Source: an uncultured Duncaniella sp. (GTDB lineage Bacteria > Bacteroidota > Bacteroidia > Bacteroidales > Muribaculaceae). Taken from it: DNA of 46,990 nt. The translations under genes and the position numbers were made by a program. The stretch covers positions 1 to 46,990 of the forward strand of contig CAJUIX010000026.1 of the NCBI GenBank assembly GCA_910586665.1. The letters are read 5' to 3'. The notes under the pieces were generated by a model that ran no database searches, was not told the origin of the DNA, and saw only the letters and a program-made list of their open reading frames with translations. Every line of letters begins with the position of its first letter. The first letter of the stretch is position 1. Below, one piece after another: positions 23,915 through 34,500 of this stretch.

Positions 23915-25291
23915 TCAGACTTCAACTGTGCGCGATTTGGCAAAATTAGCTTCGATGTCCTCGTCGGTGACAGTGTAGTTCACAAGATCGCCAGAGAGAT
24001 ACTTGTCATAAGAGGCCATGTCGACGAGACCGTGGCCTGAAAGGTTGAAGAGTATCACCTTCTCCTCTCCCGGTTTGAGCTTCCTGACCTCGCGGATTGT
24101 CGCAGCAATCGCATGGCACGACTCGGGGGCGGGAATGATGCCCTCGGCACGGGCAAAGAGACAGCCGGCCTCGAAGGATTCAATCTGCTGGATGTCGACA
24201 GCCTCCATGAGCTTGTCCTTCAGGAGCTGGCTGACGATGACACCGGCACCGTGATAGCGGAGACCTCCGGCATGGATGTTGGCGGGAGAGAATTTGTGGC
24301 CGAGGGAGAACATCGGGAGGAGGGGCGTATAGCCGGCCTCGTCGCCAAAGTCGTAGCAGAATTTGCCCTTGGTCAACTTGGGGCATGATGCCGGTTCGGC
24401 AGCGATGAAGCGAGTATGGGTCTTGCCCTCCTCCCCTGCAATCTTATGACGCATGAAGGGGAAGGATATGCCGCCGAAGTTCGAGCCTCCGCCGAAACAG
24501 GCAATGACCATGTCGGGGTATTCTCCGGCCATCTCCATCTGCTTCTCGGCCTCGAGGCCGATGACGGTCTGGTGGAGCGTCACATGGCTCAGCACCGAGC
24601 CGAGGGCATACTTGCAGTCGGGAGTGGTACGGGCAAGCTCAACCGCCTCGGAGATAGCCGTGCCGAGAGAGCCTTGGTAGTTAGGATTGACGGTAAGTAT
24701 ATCCTTGCCGGCACGAGTCGACATTGAGGGTGAAGGGGTCACCTGAGCGCCGTAGGTCTGCATGATGCTGCGACGGTAGGGCTTCTGCTCGTAGGAAATC
24801 TTCACCTGGTAGACAGCCGCCTCAAGACCGAAGAGCGATGCGGCGTAAGAGAGTGATGCACCCCACTGGCCCGCGCCTGTCTCGGTAGTGACATTCTTCA
24901 CACCCTCCTTCTTGCAATAGTAAGCCTGGGGGATAGCCGAATTAAGCTTGTGGGAACCCATAGGCGACACGCTCTCGTTCTTGAAATAGATATGAGCGGA
25001 AGTGCCGAGAGCCTTCTCGAGACCATAGGCACGCACGAGGGGGGTCGAGCGGTAGTATTTATACATCTCCCTGACCTCATCGGGAATCGGAATCCAGCGG
25101 TCGGTCATGTTAAGCTCCTGATCGCAACACTCACGGGCAAAAATAGGATAAAGATCCTCGGCCATCATCGGCTCGTGGGTCTGCGGATTGAGCGGCGGCA
25201 GCGGCTTGACCGGCATATCTGCCTGTATATTATACCAGTTACGGGGGATTTCTTCCTCATCGAGGAAATATCTCTTTCGTTGTTCTTTCAT
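23915..25291 (-). CDS. trpB: Tryptophan synthase beta chain, TrpB2 type
   Basis: A 458-aa PLP enzyme. The extended N-terminus (about 1-75, with RNWYNIQADMP) and the length identify the TrpB2 branch, which is longer than classic TrpB (about 400 aa). PLP is bound by Lys115 in GSHKLNSAI, and the phosphate by the Gly loop CFGGGSNFGG. ETGAGQWGASL carries the catalytic Glu region. TrpB2 proteins make tryptophan from indole and serine (or phosphoserine) and need not bind TrpA; no trpA is in the window, consistent with a stand-alone role such as indole salvage. It has a consensus promoter (25373-25403) and precedes fmt. Confidence 0.93.
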   Translation of the reverse strand: MKEQRKRYFLDEEEIPRNWYNIQADMPVKPLPPLNPQTHEPMMAEDLYPIFARECCDQELNMTDRWIPIPDEVREMYKYYRSTPLVRAYGLEKALGTSAHIYFKNESVSPMGSHKLNSAIPQAYYCKKEGVKNVTTETGAGQWGASLSYAASLFGLEAAVYQVKISYEQKPYRRSIMQTYGAQVTPSPSMSTRAGKDILTVNPNYQGSLGTAISEAVELARTTPDCKYALGSVLSHVTLHQTVIGLEAEKQMEMAGEYPDMVIACFGGGSNFGGISFPFMRHKIAGEEGKTHTRFIAAEPASCPKLTKGKFCYDFGDEAGYTPLLPMFSLGHKFSPANIHAGGLRYHGAGVIVSQLLKDKLMEAVDIQQIESFEAGCLFARAEGIIPAPESCHAIAATIREVRKLKPGEEKVILFNLSGHGLVDMASYDKYLSGDLVNYTVTDEDIEANFAKSRTVEV

Positions 25292-25372
25292 TTCCGTGAT
25301 TTTGAATTAGTTAGACTAAGCACCATGATGTAATCAGCCACCCGTTATGACATGGCAGCCTTTTGACGAGTG

Positions 25373-25403
25373 CAAAATTAATGATAATCGGCAAGTAGGC
25401 AAA
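25373..25403 (-). promoter_or_regulatory. Consensus promoter of trpB2-fmt
   Basis: On the minus strand TTTG (25400-25403) and TAATTTTG (25373-25380) are separated by exactly 19 bases, a full match to the Bacteroidetes primary sigma consensus. Transcription would start near 25366, leaving a leader of about 75 bases. Confidence 0.85.
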
Positions 25404-25423
25404 ATTCATACCCAATAAAATGA

Positions 25424-25453
25424 CCGCAGCTGCCTACGAACAGACAGCTGCGG
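25424..25453 (-). terminator. Terminator at the end of the adhesin-protease operon
   Basis: CCGCAGCTG (25424-25432) pairs perfectly with CAGCTGCGG (25445-25453) around a 12-nt loop. On the minus strand it is followed by TCATTTTATT. It lies 68 bases after the dockerin-protein stop and just before the trpB2 promoter. Confidence 0.75.
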
Positions 25454-25520
25454 CGTGTGTAAGCAACGCAAGAAACAAAATTATGAGTTGCCGTCGAGCA
25501 TTAGATTGCTTGATGTCACA

Positions 25521-27227
25521 TTATTTTAATATTTTACAAGCCTTGTCACCCTGGCGGATGATATAGACTCCGGCAGGAAGAGCTGCAATGGATTTGGCAT
25601 TAACCGACTTCATTATCAGAACGCCTTTGACCGAATAGATGTCAATCGGAGATTCATCCGAAATAATATCTGTGATTCCAGACAGTCCCGATATGAGGCA
25701 TATAGCCTCCAGGCCGCTTCCGTCAAGTGTGCACACACGGATAGAGGTCGAGCCTTCAGAGAGGACTGTCACTGTTCCCTCCTGGTCGACAGTGGCGACA
25801 GCCTCATTGTCAGAACTCCATTGGACAGACTTGTCAGTAGCATTGTCAGGGTTGATATGCACTGTCAGACGCTGCGAATTGCCTACAGCAAGTTCCAAAG
25901 TTGACGGCTCTACCATAATATTGCTGACAAGAATCGGAAGCACCTTTATCAAACATGTCGCTGACACGCCAGAACCGTCAGTTGAGGAAACAGTTATTGT
26001 TGCCTGACCGGGAGCGTGGGCACTGACATTGCCTTTTTCATCAACTGTAACTATATTGGTATCGCTTGATTCCCAACGCAGAGATTTTTCCGTAGCATCC
26101 CAAGGCTCAACTGCGACATCTAGTTGCCATGACTCTCCGGGCTTTAATTCTAAAGAGCCATAGTTGATATATATGTTAGACACAAAGATTGGCTGCACTT
26201 TTACCTGACATGTTGCAGACACTCCTGATCCATCAGTTGCAGAAACAGTGATAACAGCCTCGCCAACAGCACGGGCTGTGACAGATGCACCCCCCTCATT
26301 ACCTTTGACTGACACAACGTCAGGATTACTTGAGGTCCATTTCAATTGTTTGTTTGAGGCATCATAAGGGTCTATACTTACCTCAATCCAACTGTTTTCT
26401 CCAGGATGCATCTCTAATGAAGGACTAATCGAGATTGAATTTATAAACTTATAGTTCCAACCTCCGATATAGCTGCCATGCTCAAGGACATTCTGCGCTA
26501 CTGTAGAGCCTTTTGCAATAACCTGGCTATTATTAAAGATGATGTCACCCCAAGCGTCATTAGTGGTTTTATAAACCAAACGTCCGATAGGGGCGGATTC
26601 TTTACCGAGGACTTCGAGCGTAGGAGAGAACACGATGAATCGCAAACGCTTTTCCCATTCGGAATCTTGCTTTACGACGGGGATACCGTAGATAGCATGT
26701 CCGGGGAGAAGCTCGCTGTATAACTCCACATATTTACCGGCTTCAAATTCTACGTCATTAGGGACCTGGAGATTAAACAGGATAGCGCAAAGGTCTTCGG
26801 AAGCGGACTGTATCCCGAAATCAATATAGGGCAGGGACTTATCCATGTCATATTTCGGGCCTTCGGCATAGAACATGGCTTCAGAGGTTCCGTTGCGGCG
26901 AGCAGGCGCACCGACAGAACCGCCAAAGTCCTCTCCGCTGTCCTCCCAGCCGCCGATTCCGATATTCAAGCCGGTATCCTCGATGAGCTTTTCGGAAAGA
27001 ATTATGTTGGCAAGGGCGTGGAGGTCGGCATCGTCAACACTGCCGGAGGCATTGAGGTCTTGAAGAGTCTTGTCGGTCTTGCCTTCGTTAATTGCAGTGG
27101 CGAGCACAACCATGTCGGCAAGGTCGACCTTACCGTCGTTATTAAGGTCGCCCTTGTAGCGGGCAGCGGCCGAAACCGAACCGACACCCGCAGCAAGAAG
27201 GCATATTAATGTCAAAATTCTGTTCAT
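25521..27227 (-). CDS. Exported dockerin-like protein with three Big_2 domains and a C-terminal sorting-like tail
   Basis: A 568-aa exported protein (signal peptide to about 20, VSA|AAR). Residues 24-80 form a type I dockerin-like pair with Ca-binding loops (DLNNDGKVDL, DLNASGSVDDADL). About 120-255 is a beta-rich segment that loosely resembles a cohesin (weak). Three bacterial Ig-like Big_2 domains follow (about 265-348, 349-432, 433-513). The end (IYSVKGVLIM...ALPAGVYII) resembles type IX or related C-terminal sorting tails. The ATG at 27227 is preferred to an in-frame TTG at 27245. It is the last gene of the operon, 14 bases after the fimbrillin. The adhesin or scaffold role is inferred. 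Confidence 0.8.
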   Translation of the reverse strand: MNRILTLICLLAAGVGSVSAAARYKGDLNNDGKVDLADMVVLATAINEGKTDKTLQDLNASGSVDDADLHALANIILSEKLIEDTGLNIGIGGWEDSGEDFGGSVGAPARRNGTSEAMFYAEGPKYDMDKSLPYIDFGIQSASEDLCAILFNLQVPNDVEFEAGKYVELYSELLPGHAIYGIPVVKQDSEWEKRLRFIVFSPTLEVLGKESAPIGRLVYKTTNDAWGDIIFNNSQVIAKGSTVAQNVLEHGSYIGGWNYKFINSISISPSLEMHPGENSWIEVSIDPYDASNKQLKWTSSNPDVVSVKGNEGGASVTARAVGEAVITVSATDGSGVSATCQVKVQPIFVSNIYINYGSLELKPGESWQLDVAVEPWDATEKSLRWESSDTNIVTVDEKGNVSAHAPGQATITVSSTDGSGVSATCLIKVLPILVSNIMVEPSTLELAVGNSQRLTVHINPDNATDKSVQWSSDNEAVATVDQEGTVTVLSEGSTSIRVCTLDGSGLEAICLISGLSGITDIISDESPIDIYSVKGVLIMKSVNAKSIAALPAGVYIIRQGDKACKILK

Positions 27228-27241
27228 AGGAATAGTGGTTT

Positions 27242-28102
27242 TCAATTCCAGCCGCCGATAGAGCCGCCAATTTCAATCTTGGTCTGGGTAGGATTCTTGC
27301 TCAGAGTAACAACAAGGGTGTGGCTATAGCCTTGTTTGAACGAAATCTTGCCCTCCATAAGATAGCTGACTCCCTGGGTCACTACCTCAACGAGCGGACG
27401 GCGCGACTCAATATTCTGCGGGACCACTATAGCGTGGAATTCTGTATTAGAGACTTTGTGAGCACGGATTGACATAGTGCCGGAGTAGGAATCTTTCGAT
27501 ACACCGCCTGTGGCGAGATTAATCGAGGCAGTGCCTACGGTGCTGTGGATATATACCTCGCAGTCAGCAGGGATTTCACCCTCGAAATCCTCACTCTTCT
27601 CGAGTTTCACGACAGCCTTACTCATGCGATGTGAAAAAGTGAGGCGCACGGGGTCGGACGAAGCCTCGACTCCCTCCTTGGTGCTCCAAAGAAAGTCTGA
27701 GGCGGTGTAGCCCTCGCGGGTCGACTGGTCGACAGCTATGGAGAAGGTATAGTCCTCCGTATCGTTGACCTTTACAGCATAGGGATAGTAGGCATAGACG
27801 GTATGCTTCCCATTGTTCCAATAGACTTTACGGGCGGAGGTCCATGCCGAGCCGTTGAACGAGAACTGCTCGTTGTTAAGCTCATTGCCGCCAAGCTGGA
27901 GCGCGGAGCCTTCCGCCACCATATAGATACCTATCCGGTCATTGTTTTCAAAGTTCGTGTCTGTGGCACGCGATGAATTTTCATAGTCGCAGATGAATGA
28001 GACTTCGTTCTGACCATTATTAGCGCGGGGAGCGTCGTCTGAGCTGCATGCTCCCACCATTGCAGCGGCTCCGAGGAGGAGCAGGTTGTAATATAGTTTC
28101 AT
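27242..28102 (-). CDS. Fimbrillin-family lipoprotein (Mfa-like_1)
   Basis: A 286-aa surface lipoprotein: lipobox MVGAC (Cys19) then SSDD, an acidic export-type tail. The single domain (about 35-286) is the same fimbrillin fold found at the N-termini of the three upstream giants: GYTASDFLWSTKEG, LTFSHRMSKAVVKLEK and the NSSRATD site (Arg45). It lacks LRR, BACON and peptidase domains, so it is the stand-alone subunit of the set. It lies 6 bases after the third M64 gene and 14 before the dockerin gene. It may be a shaft or partner subunit polymerising with the others by strand exchange; this is inferred from the family. Confidence 0.85.
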   Translation of the reverse strand: MKLYYNLLLLGAAAMVGACSSDDAPRANNGQNEVSFICDYENSSRATDTNFENNDRIGIYMVAEGSALQLGGNELNNEQFSFNGSAWTSARKVYWNNGKHTVYAYYPYAVKVNDTEDYTFSIAVDQSTREGYTASDFLWSTKEGVEASSDPVRLTFSHRMSKAVVKLEKSEDFEGEIPADCEVYIHSTVGTASINLATGGVSKDSYSGTMSIRAHKVSNTEFHAIVVPQNIESRRPLVEVVTQGVSYLMEGKISFKQGYSHTLVVTLSKNPTQTKIEIGGSIGGWN

Positions 28103-28108
28103 GATGGT

Positions 28109-31100
28109 TTAATATTTATTCGATTTGATAATTCTTACTGGGTGATGTATGCCGGAGGCGGCGTAGCTCTGGCTCTCGTCGACCATTGCGGCGCGGCTTG
28201 TGCCAGTCGTGCCCCACTTGTCGGAATCCTTGGCATAGAATTTTTCCATAGTGAATTCCTCGCCGGAGTATTCGAGAATGCGGCGCACAATGTCCTGACG
28301 GCTGATTGCGTTAAAATAGGGGATACCGTAGTTCATACACGAATTGATTTCCGCACGGTAGGCTCCGCGGGTCTTGCCGTAGGCTCCTTCGAAGACGTCG
28401 ACCTTGTCGCTGTAGCGCGGGTCGAATATGAAGTGGCTCCAGGCAATCTCAGCCATCTTGCCGGTGAGGGAGATGTTCTGGTACCAGCCGCGCCAGTGAG
28501 CTTCGGTAATATCCTGCTTTTCTTTATTTGAAATATACATATTTTTCACAATTCGCTCCTCGGCGAGCTTGCCGAAGGCGTGACCGCAGGCTTCGTGCTG
28601 AATGATGCCTCGGGTATCCATAGGATAGACGTCGCCACGACAGCAGATAGCAATCGGGCTGCCGTCCCATGTCATGGTGGTCTCACTGCCGTACTCGTCG
28701 GAGTTGAGCGACATGATGATGAGCGAGCGCGACATCTTGTCGGCAGTCAGGGGCGAATGGGCGACTGCGTAGTCAAACACATAGTCGGCATCTTCGGGCT
28801 GGAGGTGTCCATTGCCGAAGCAGTCGATGGTGTAGAGGGTGGTGAAGCGGGTATTGCGCCAGGTGTTGGCAGTGTTGACGCCCGACTCCTGCGAGAGACT
28901 GACGCAGGCATAGACGTTGAAGTAGTCGCGATAGGTGGTGTAAGGCTCAACGCCGAAGAAGGCCTCCATCTGCTCGTTGACAAGCTCGAGATACTTGCCG
29001 GTAGAAATAGCCTCGCCGTCGAAGCCGTCGCCGAGGAAGAGGATGTCGATGCCGTTGCCGCGGGTGGCTTTCTGAAGGGTGATGCACTCGTCCTCGCTAT
29101 ACTGGTAGTCATACTGACTGACGGCACACTTTGTAGTGAAGTCGGTGCCCTTCAGTGAGAATTCCACATAGTCGCTGCGGTTGCCGGAGCCTTTGGCCAA
29201 CTCGTTGACGGTGAGGGTCAGCTCGGTCTTGCCGCTGCCGGATGCCTTGCTGATGTCACACCAGTCGGGCTTGTGGGTGACTTCCCAGTCGCCGTCACTG
29301 TTGAGGACGAGGGTTTCCTGGTGGCGTGTAGTGAGCGCACAGGCCGAAGCCGGACGGCAGACGAAGTTGGAGTATTCAGCAATACGCTTGAATTCTTTCC
29401 AACCGTCAGCCTGGCGATAGATTTCAACTGACTTACCGGGTACCTGAAGAGTGAAGTTGTCTTTAGGGATGCCTACGAAAGCATCATAATTACCTCCATT
29501 CCATTGGTAATAAGTTAGTAGCGGTGGCTCCGGGTTATTTACTATAACCGATGATAAATTATAGCATCCACCAAAGGCCTCACCCTCTATTTTTGTAATA
29601 TTCTCACTTATAACAATTTCATCAAGAAGCGTACAACCGCTAAACGTGCCATGATGAATGGCTGACAATTTTTCGGGAATAGAAAGTGTCCCGGACAGGC
29701 GATTGTTGTTTTTGAAACACTCAGCTCCCATATAGGTGAGTTCCGCAGGAAATATAATCGACGAAAATTTATTCGATTCAAAGGCTCTCTCTCCAATGTA
29801 TCTTAGTGCGGAAGGCAGCTTTAACTCGCCTCTGAAACCACACTCCAGGAAGGATTCGTTTTTAATCTCCGTTATTCCGTCGGGGAGATAAAGAAGATTA
29901 TAATTACCCCCTGAGAATGTATACTCTCGGATGATTTTGATCCCTGCCGGTATTTTCAGGTCGCCTGTAAACGGGACTCTGAAAAAAGCACCTTTACCAA
30001 TTTCACGGATATTTTCAGGTAAATTCAGTGTACCGTTAAATTTAGCTCCATCAAATGCGATAGACCCAATAAAACGAACTTTTTCAGGAAGAATCAATTC
30101 TCCAGTAAGATTTGTTCTACAAAAGGCTCCGCTCTCGATAAATTCAAGAGTTGACGGAAGCACGAGGTTACCTACAAGTGAAGCACAGTTTGTAAAGACA
30201 CCGGCACCTCCGCCCCAATGACCCGGAGAAGCTTCGTCCAAGTCAGAACCGAGACCGATATGAGTCACGCCTTCCGGGATAATCATATCGCCTATAAGAC
30301 CACAATCAGAAAATGCACAACTTCCTATAACCGTAAGATTTTTAGGGAAGGTGATATGGTTAAGCGTACTTTTACCTGATAGAGCACCATTAGGAATCAT
30401 TGCTTTTTTCCCTTCAGCATAGACCTCTGCATTATAGAGATTAAGAGACTTGAGATATATGAATTTTTCTCTCATATAAGTGAAATCATTTTCATCAATT
30501 TCACCTTCAATCTTTATATTCTCTATATCTTCCTCTTTCAATGACTGGTTTTTGATACAATCTTCAAGAGTGCCCCTTTTATCAACCTTTACAATTATAT
30601 ATTCACGCATGATTCCATCGCGGAAGTCCACATCGTCAATCCACGCAGTAATAGCCTCGTCGGTGAGCTTGAATTCATAGTTATCGTCACCCGATACCGC
30701 GCGCTTGTTAACTGTAATGGTATAGGTATGGAGTTTGCCTGACTGATATGTCACAGCCTCAGTTTTGGAAAGATTATAGCTCGTACCGTCGACGCTGACA
30801 GCAATTATATTGCCTGCATTGACTGTCTGGGGCACTACAATGGCTCGCCATTCGCCGTTATACTCATAGGGCGTGACACTTATCGGACTCTCATCCCCAA
30901 CTTTGACTGATCCGTCAGCCAAATTGACTGTCGCATAAGGAATAACATTGGAAACAAGCACATTTTTTTCCAATTTTGCCCATTCACCTTCGGCAAAGCC
31001 GCTTCCTTCGGCCAAAGTCACTCGGATTCCTGCCATTAGGTGACGGAAAGTCAGATCTACGCGCGAGGTCGTAGGCATGGCTTTCTGAGCCTTTGCCCAA

Positions 31101-31567
31101 AGGAAGTCACTGGCCTCGTAACCGCCCAATGCGGTCACGCTTCCGCTCAAATCCTGACGGCGGGAGATTGAGAAGGTCACCGCCGTAGGATCTTCTACGG
31201 AGGAGTTGAAGGGATAATAGCCTATAATGTCCGCCGGAGTGGATTTTGATGTCCAGTATATGGTCGTCGCACCGTTCCATGTATTGTTGGTGCCGTCAAA
31301 CTGAAACCTTACGTTTCCGGCATGGACATCGGCATCAGCTATCCCCTGCGGCGTCCCTCCGAGATAGTCGAGAACATATACACCCATATTGTCGTTATCC
31401 TCAAAACCGGCGTCCGAAGCACGCGAGGTTGTCGGATAGGCAGCGGAGAGGCTTATAGGCAAACGCTCATCACCGTTGCCGCCGGGAGTATTCATGCTAT
31501 CCTCCGCACAAGCCGCAAGCATTAGCGGAAGGGAGCAGAGAAGGGTATATTTATAAGTAGTTTTCAT
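28109..31567 (-). CDS. Fimbrillin-LRR-BACON-M64 peptidase lipoprotein, third in tandem, motif intact
   Basis: A 1152-aa surface lipoprotein (lipobox MLAAC, Cys20, then AEDS). Domain order: fimbrillin-like (about 30-300, with TSRA at Arg49 and GGYEASDFLWAK), BspA-type LRR_5 repeats (about 385-690), a BACON-like domain (about 735-820, SDGDWEVTHKPDWCDISKAS), and an M64 (IgA-peptidase-type) domain (about 835-1140). The zinc motif reads HEACGH (His991-His996) followed by KLAEE. The late GAYRAEINSCMNYG block is conserved in its paralogues. M64 enzymes cleave mucosal IgA in some Clostridia; the substrate here is unknown. Its start overlaps the preceding stop (ATGA, 31564-31567). The LRR DNA (about 29460-30640) is AT-rich relative to both flanks. 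Confidence 0.85.
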   Translation of the reverse strand: MKTTYKYTLLCSLPLMLAACAEDSMNTPGGNGDERLPISLSAAYPTTSRASDAGFEDNDNMGVYVLDYLGGTPQGIADADVHAGNVRFQFDGTNNTWNGATTIYWTSKSTPADIIGYYPFNSSVEDPTAVTFSISRRQDLSGSVTALGGYEASDFLWAKAQKAMPTTSRVDLTFRHLMAGIRVTLAEGSGFAEGEWAKLEKNVLVSNVIPYATVNLADGSVKVGDESPISVTPYEYNGEWRAIVVPQTVNAGNIIAVSVDGTSYNLSKTEAVTYQSGKLHTYTITVNKRAVSGDDNYEFKLTDEAITAWIDDVDFRDGIMREYIIVKVDKRGTLEDCIKNQSLKEEDIENIKIEGEIDENDFTYMREKFIYLKSLNLYNAEVYAEGKKAMIPNGALSGKSTLNHITFPKNLTVIGSCAFSDCGLIGDMIIPEGVTHIGLGSDLDEASPGHWGGGAGVFTNCASLVGNLVLPSTLEFIESGAFCRTNLTGELILPEKVRFIGSIAFDGAKFNGTLNLPENIREIGKGAFFRVPFTGDLKIPAGIKIIREYTFSGGNYNLLYLPDGITEIKNESFLECGFRGELKLPSALRYIGERAFESNKFSSIIFPAELTYMGAECFKNNNRLSGTLSIPEKLSAIHHGTFSGCTLLDEIVISENITKIEGEAFGGCYNLSSVIVNNPEPPLLTYYQWNGGNYDAFVGIPKDNFTLQVPGKSVEIYRQADGWKEFKRIAEYSNFVCRPASACALTTRHQETLVLNSDGDWEVTHKPDWCDISKASGSGKTELTLTVNELAKGSGNRSDYVEFSLKGTDFTTKCAVSQYDYQYSEDECITLQKATRGNGIDILFLGDGFDGEAISTGKYLELVNEQMEAFFGVEPYTTYRDYFNVYACVSLSQESGVNTANTWRNTRFTTLYTIDCFGNGHLQPEDADYVFDYAVAHSPLTADKMSRSLIIMSLNSDEYGSETTMTWDGSPIAICCRGDVYPMDTRGIIQHEACGHAFGKLAEERIVKNMYISNKEKQDITEAHWRGWYQNISLTGKMAEIAWSHFIFDPRYSDKVDVFEGAYGKTRGAYRAEINSCMNYGIPYFNAISRQDIVRRILEYSGEEFTMEKFYAKDSDKWGTTGTSRAAMVDESQSYAASGIHHPVRIIKSNKY

Positions 31568-34500
31568 CGTTTAGCTCCTTTCTTACCATATTTATAATTG
31601 GTGATTCGGATTGGCGCATTGCCGTGGCGCGCCGGAGTGGTGACATTTGTCGCACCTGTGCGGCTCGTGCTTGTGAAGTCACGGCCTACGGCGCGGCTGT
31701 CCTTGGCATAGAAACTGTTAAGGTCAAAAGGCTCACCTGCCATTTTCATAATGCGCTGCACAATCAACTGCCGACTCCATGTCGAGAAATAGGGCACATT
31801 ATTGTTCATACAAGAATTATGTTCCGATCGATAGACGCCTCTTGAATGAAAATAGCCTCCCTCGTAGATATCGACTATATCACCATAGTCCGGGTTGAAT
31901 ATCAGATGAGTCCAGGGGACTTCTTTGTATCTTCCAGTCAAGGATAAATTCAGGCCAAATCCAGTCGCATGATTAGCTTTAAGTTCATCCACATGCCCGC
32001 AGCAAATACAAGTACATTTATTTATGAAAGCAATGTGATATCTATATTCATCAGCAAGCCAACCGATACCATGTCCTCCTGCCTCATGCTGTATAAGACC
32101 TCGGGCATCGTAAGGATAATCCTGATCACTTTTTGTTACGACAGCACAGAATATATCGCTATTAGTCATAGAATATGTAATACCCTCATATATATTGGTA
32201 TTACCCAAGAGGATACATCCCAAATTTGGATTAGCACCACCTACTGTCGGAGTTATAACCTTTGCACAATAATCTAATGCCCCTTGATAATCAGCAGTAA
32301 GACGTGTATTCCCGTCTCCAGTACAAGTATGGAATTTTGTATTTCTCCAACGATTAAGTGTTTCCACCCCGCTGTCCTCCGAAAGCGGAAATGCGGTATA
32401 TACATTGAAATATTCCTTATAAGTTGAATACGGCTCAACCGCAAAGAAATATTCAATTTCCTGCTTCATATCTTCCAAGTATGTCCCCGCTGCGATATCT
32501 GCTGCGTCGTATCCGTCGCCAATAAAGGCAAGGTTGACCCCTTGTCCCTTAGTCGCAGATTGAAGCGCCAGATACTGGTCTTCATCATACTCATAATCGT
32601 ATTGACCAACATTGATATGAGTCAGATAATCCTGTGCCCCCTTCAATCGGAATGTAATCTCTCCGAAGCGATTGGCCTGACCATGAGCCATTTGATCGAC
32701 TGTCAGATTGATTGCTGTCTTCTTGAATCCGGATGTTTTGTCAATATGGCACCATGAGGGACATTCAATCATCTCCCATTCAGCATCGGCATTAAGAATA
32801 ATTTCCTTTTTGCCACCTTTGTTGAGTACATTGTACTTAGACGGACGGGCAACGAAGTTTCTATATGCCGCGATTCGCTTGAATTCACGCCAACCTGATG
32901 CATTGCGATAGGCATCAACACTTTCTTCAGGCACTTCTACCGTAAAGTTATCTTTATTTACACCATAAAAGGCACTTTCCTCCAAGGCGGGTGGCTCGAC
33001 CGCCTGACTGTGGATATAACTTAGGGAGTAGCAGTTTTGGAAAGCCTCTTTTTTTATTCTTAAAAGGCCTTTAGGTAGTATTACTGCATCAAGTTTCTCA
33101 CATTCGGCAAATGCCCGCTCTCCGATTGTTTCAATCAGAGGAGGAATAATGATTGTATCCTGTAAATTTTTATTCCATGAGCACAAATTATCATCAATAA
33201 ATTCAAGCTTTTGAGGGAAAATTATATGGCTTATTTCTGAGGCGGCAAACGCAGCACGTCCAATACGCGTAACTGTCTCAGGGATTTTGATGTCACCTCT
33301 GAATTTTGACTCCCAAAAAGCTTCATCTGCAATAGTCGTAGGTGCATCAGGGAAAGTAATTGATACAAAACCTGTTCCTCCACCAATCGCATTTATTTTG
33401 GTCAAATGACGAGGAAATACTAGATTCCCTTGCAAACCTTTCATTTTTGCAAAGGCTTGTGTACCAATATCTTTAAGTGTATGGGGCAGATGAAGCTCTC
33501 CAGTCATGTTTTCACAACCATAGAACGCCCTTTCCCCTATATATTCAAGCCCTTCTGGAAGAATTAACGATCCCGTAAAATCACAATCAGCAAAAGCTTC
33601 ATAGCCAATATATTTTAGAGTAGACGGCAGTGTGAGAGTACCTGTCAGATTGTTATAGACCTGGGGCCCTCCGGGAAATACAGAACTACCATATCCTGGC
33701 CATAAAGAATTATGAAAAGCCTCAGAACCAATATATTCCAGACCCTCAGGAAGATCAAGCGATCCCGAGATATGCGTCCCAAGAAAAGCCATATCTCCAA
33801 TACGTTTCAATTTTTCCGGGAATACAACTGATTGAAGCAACTTCATGCCCGCAAAAGCCATAAACGGCAAAGTATATTCAACTTGGTTTTCCTCACCCTC
33901 GCCGTCTTTAACATTGCCTTTGGACAAAGTAACATTTTTCAGATTTATGGCCTCAAGATATTCCACATTCTTTCTAAGATATTCAAAATCTTGAGAATTA
34001 AGAAATCCCTCTATTTTGAGATTTTTAATCACACCTGCATCAAGATTTGCCATACTGACAGCTTCTCCAAGTGTTCCGGCCTCAGGGACAGTTACCACAA
34101 CATATTCCTTAGCCTTCCCGTCATGAGAAGTAGGGTCACTCTCCCAGGCAGTGATTGATTCCTCTATGAGAGAAAATTCATAATCTCCTCCCGACATTGA
34201 TTTCAACACCTCGATTGTGAACTTGTGCATTTTTGACGACAGATAGTTCATCGAAACATCTTTCTTCAATTCATAACTTTTGCCGTCGACTGTAATTGTT
34301 ATGAGAGACTTTCCTGCTTCTATAGACTGAGGAATCACAATAGCCCTAAAATCATTTTTATAGGGATTGGTAATGATACCGCTATCATCGACCTGACCAA
34401 CCAATTTAGTTTCACCTGTGGCAAGATTGATTGTGGCATTTCGATTTGTGTTAGAAATAATGACGTTCTTATCAAGTTTGGCCCATTCTCCTGGCTCAAA

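Noticed and set aside
27228..27245. A TTG start for the dockerin protein at 27245
   Set aside because: The ATG at 27227 directly opens a good signal peptide, and the TTG would overlap the previous stop.
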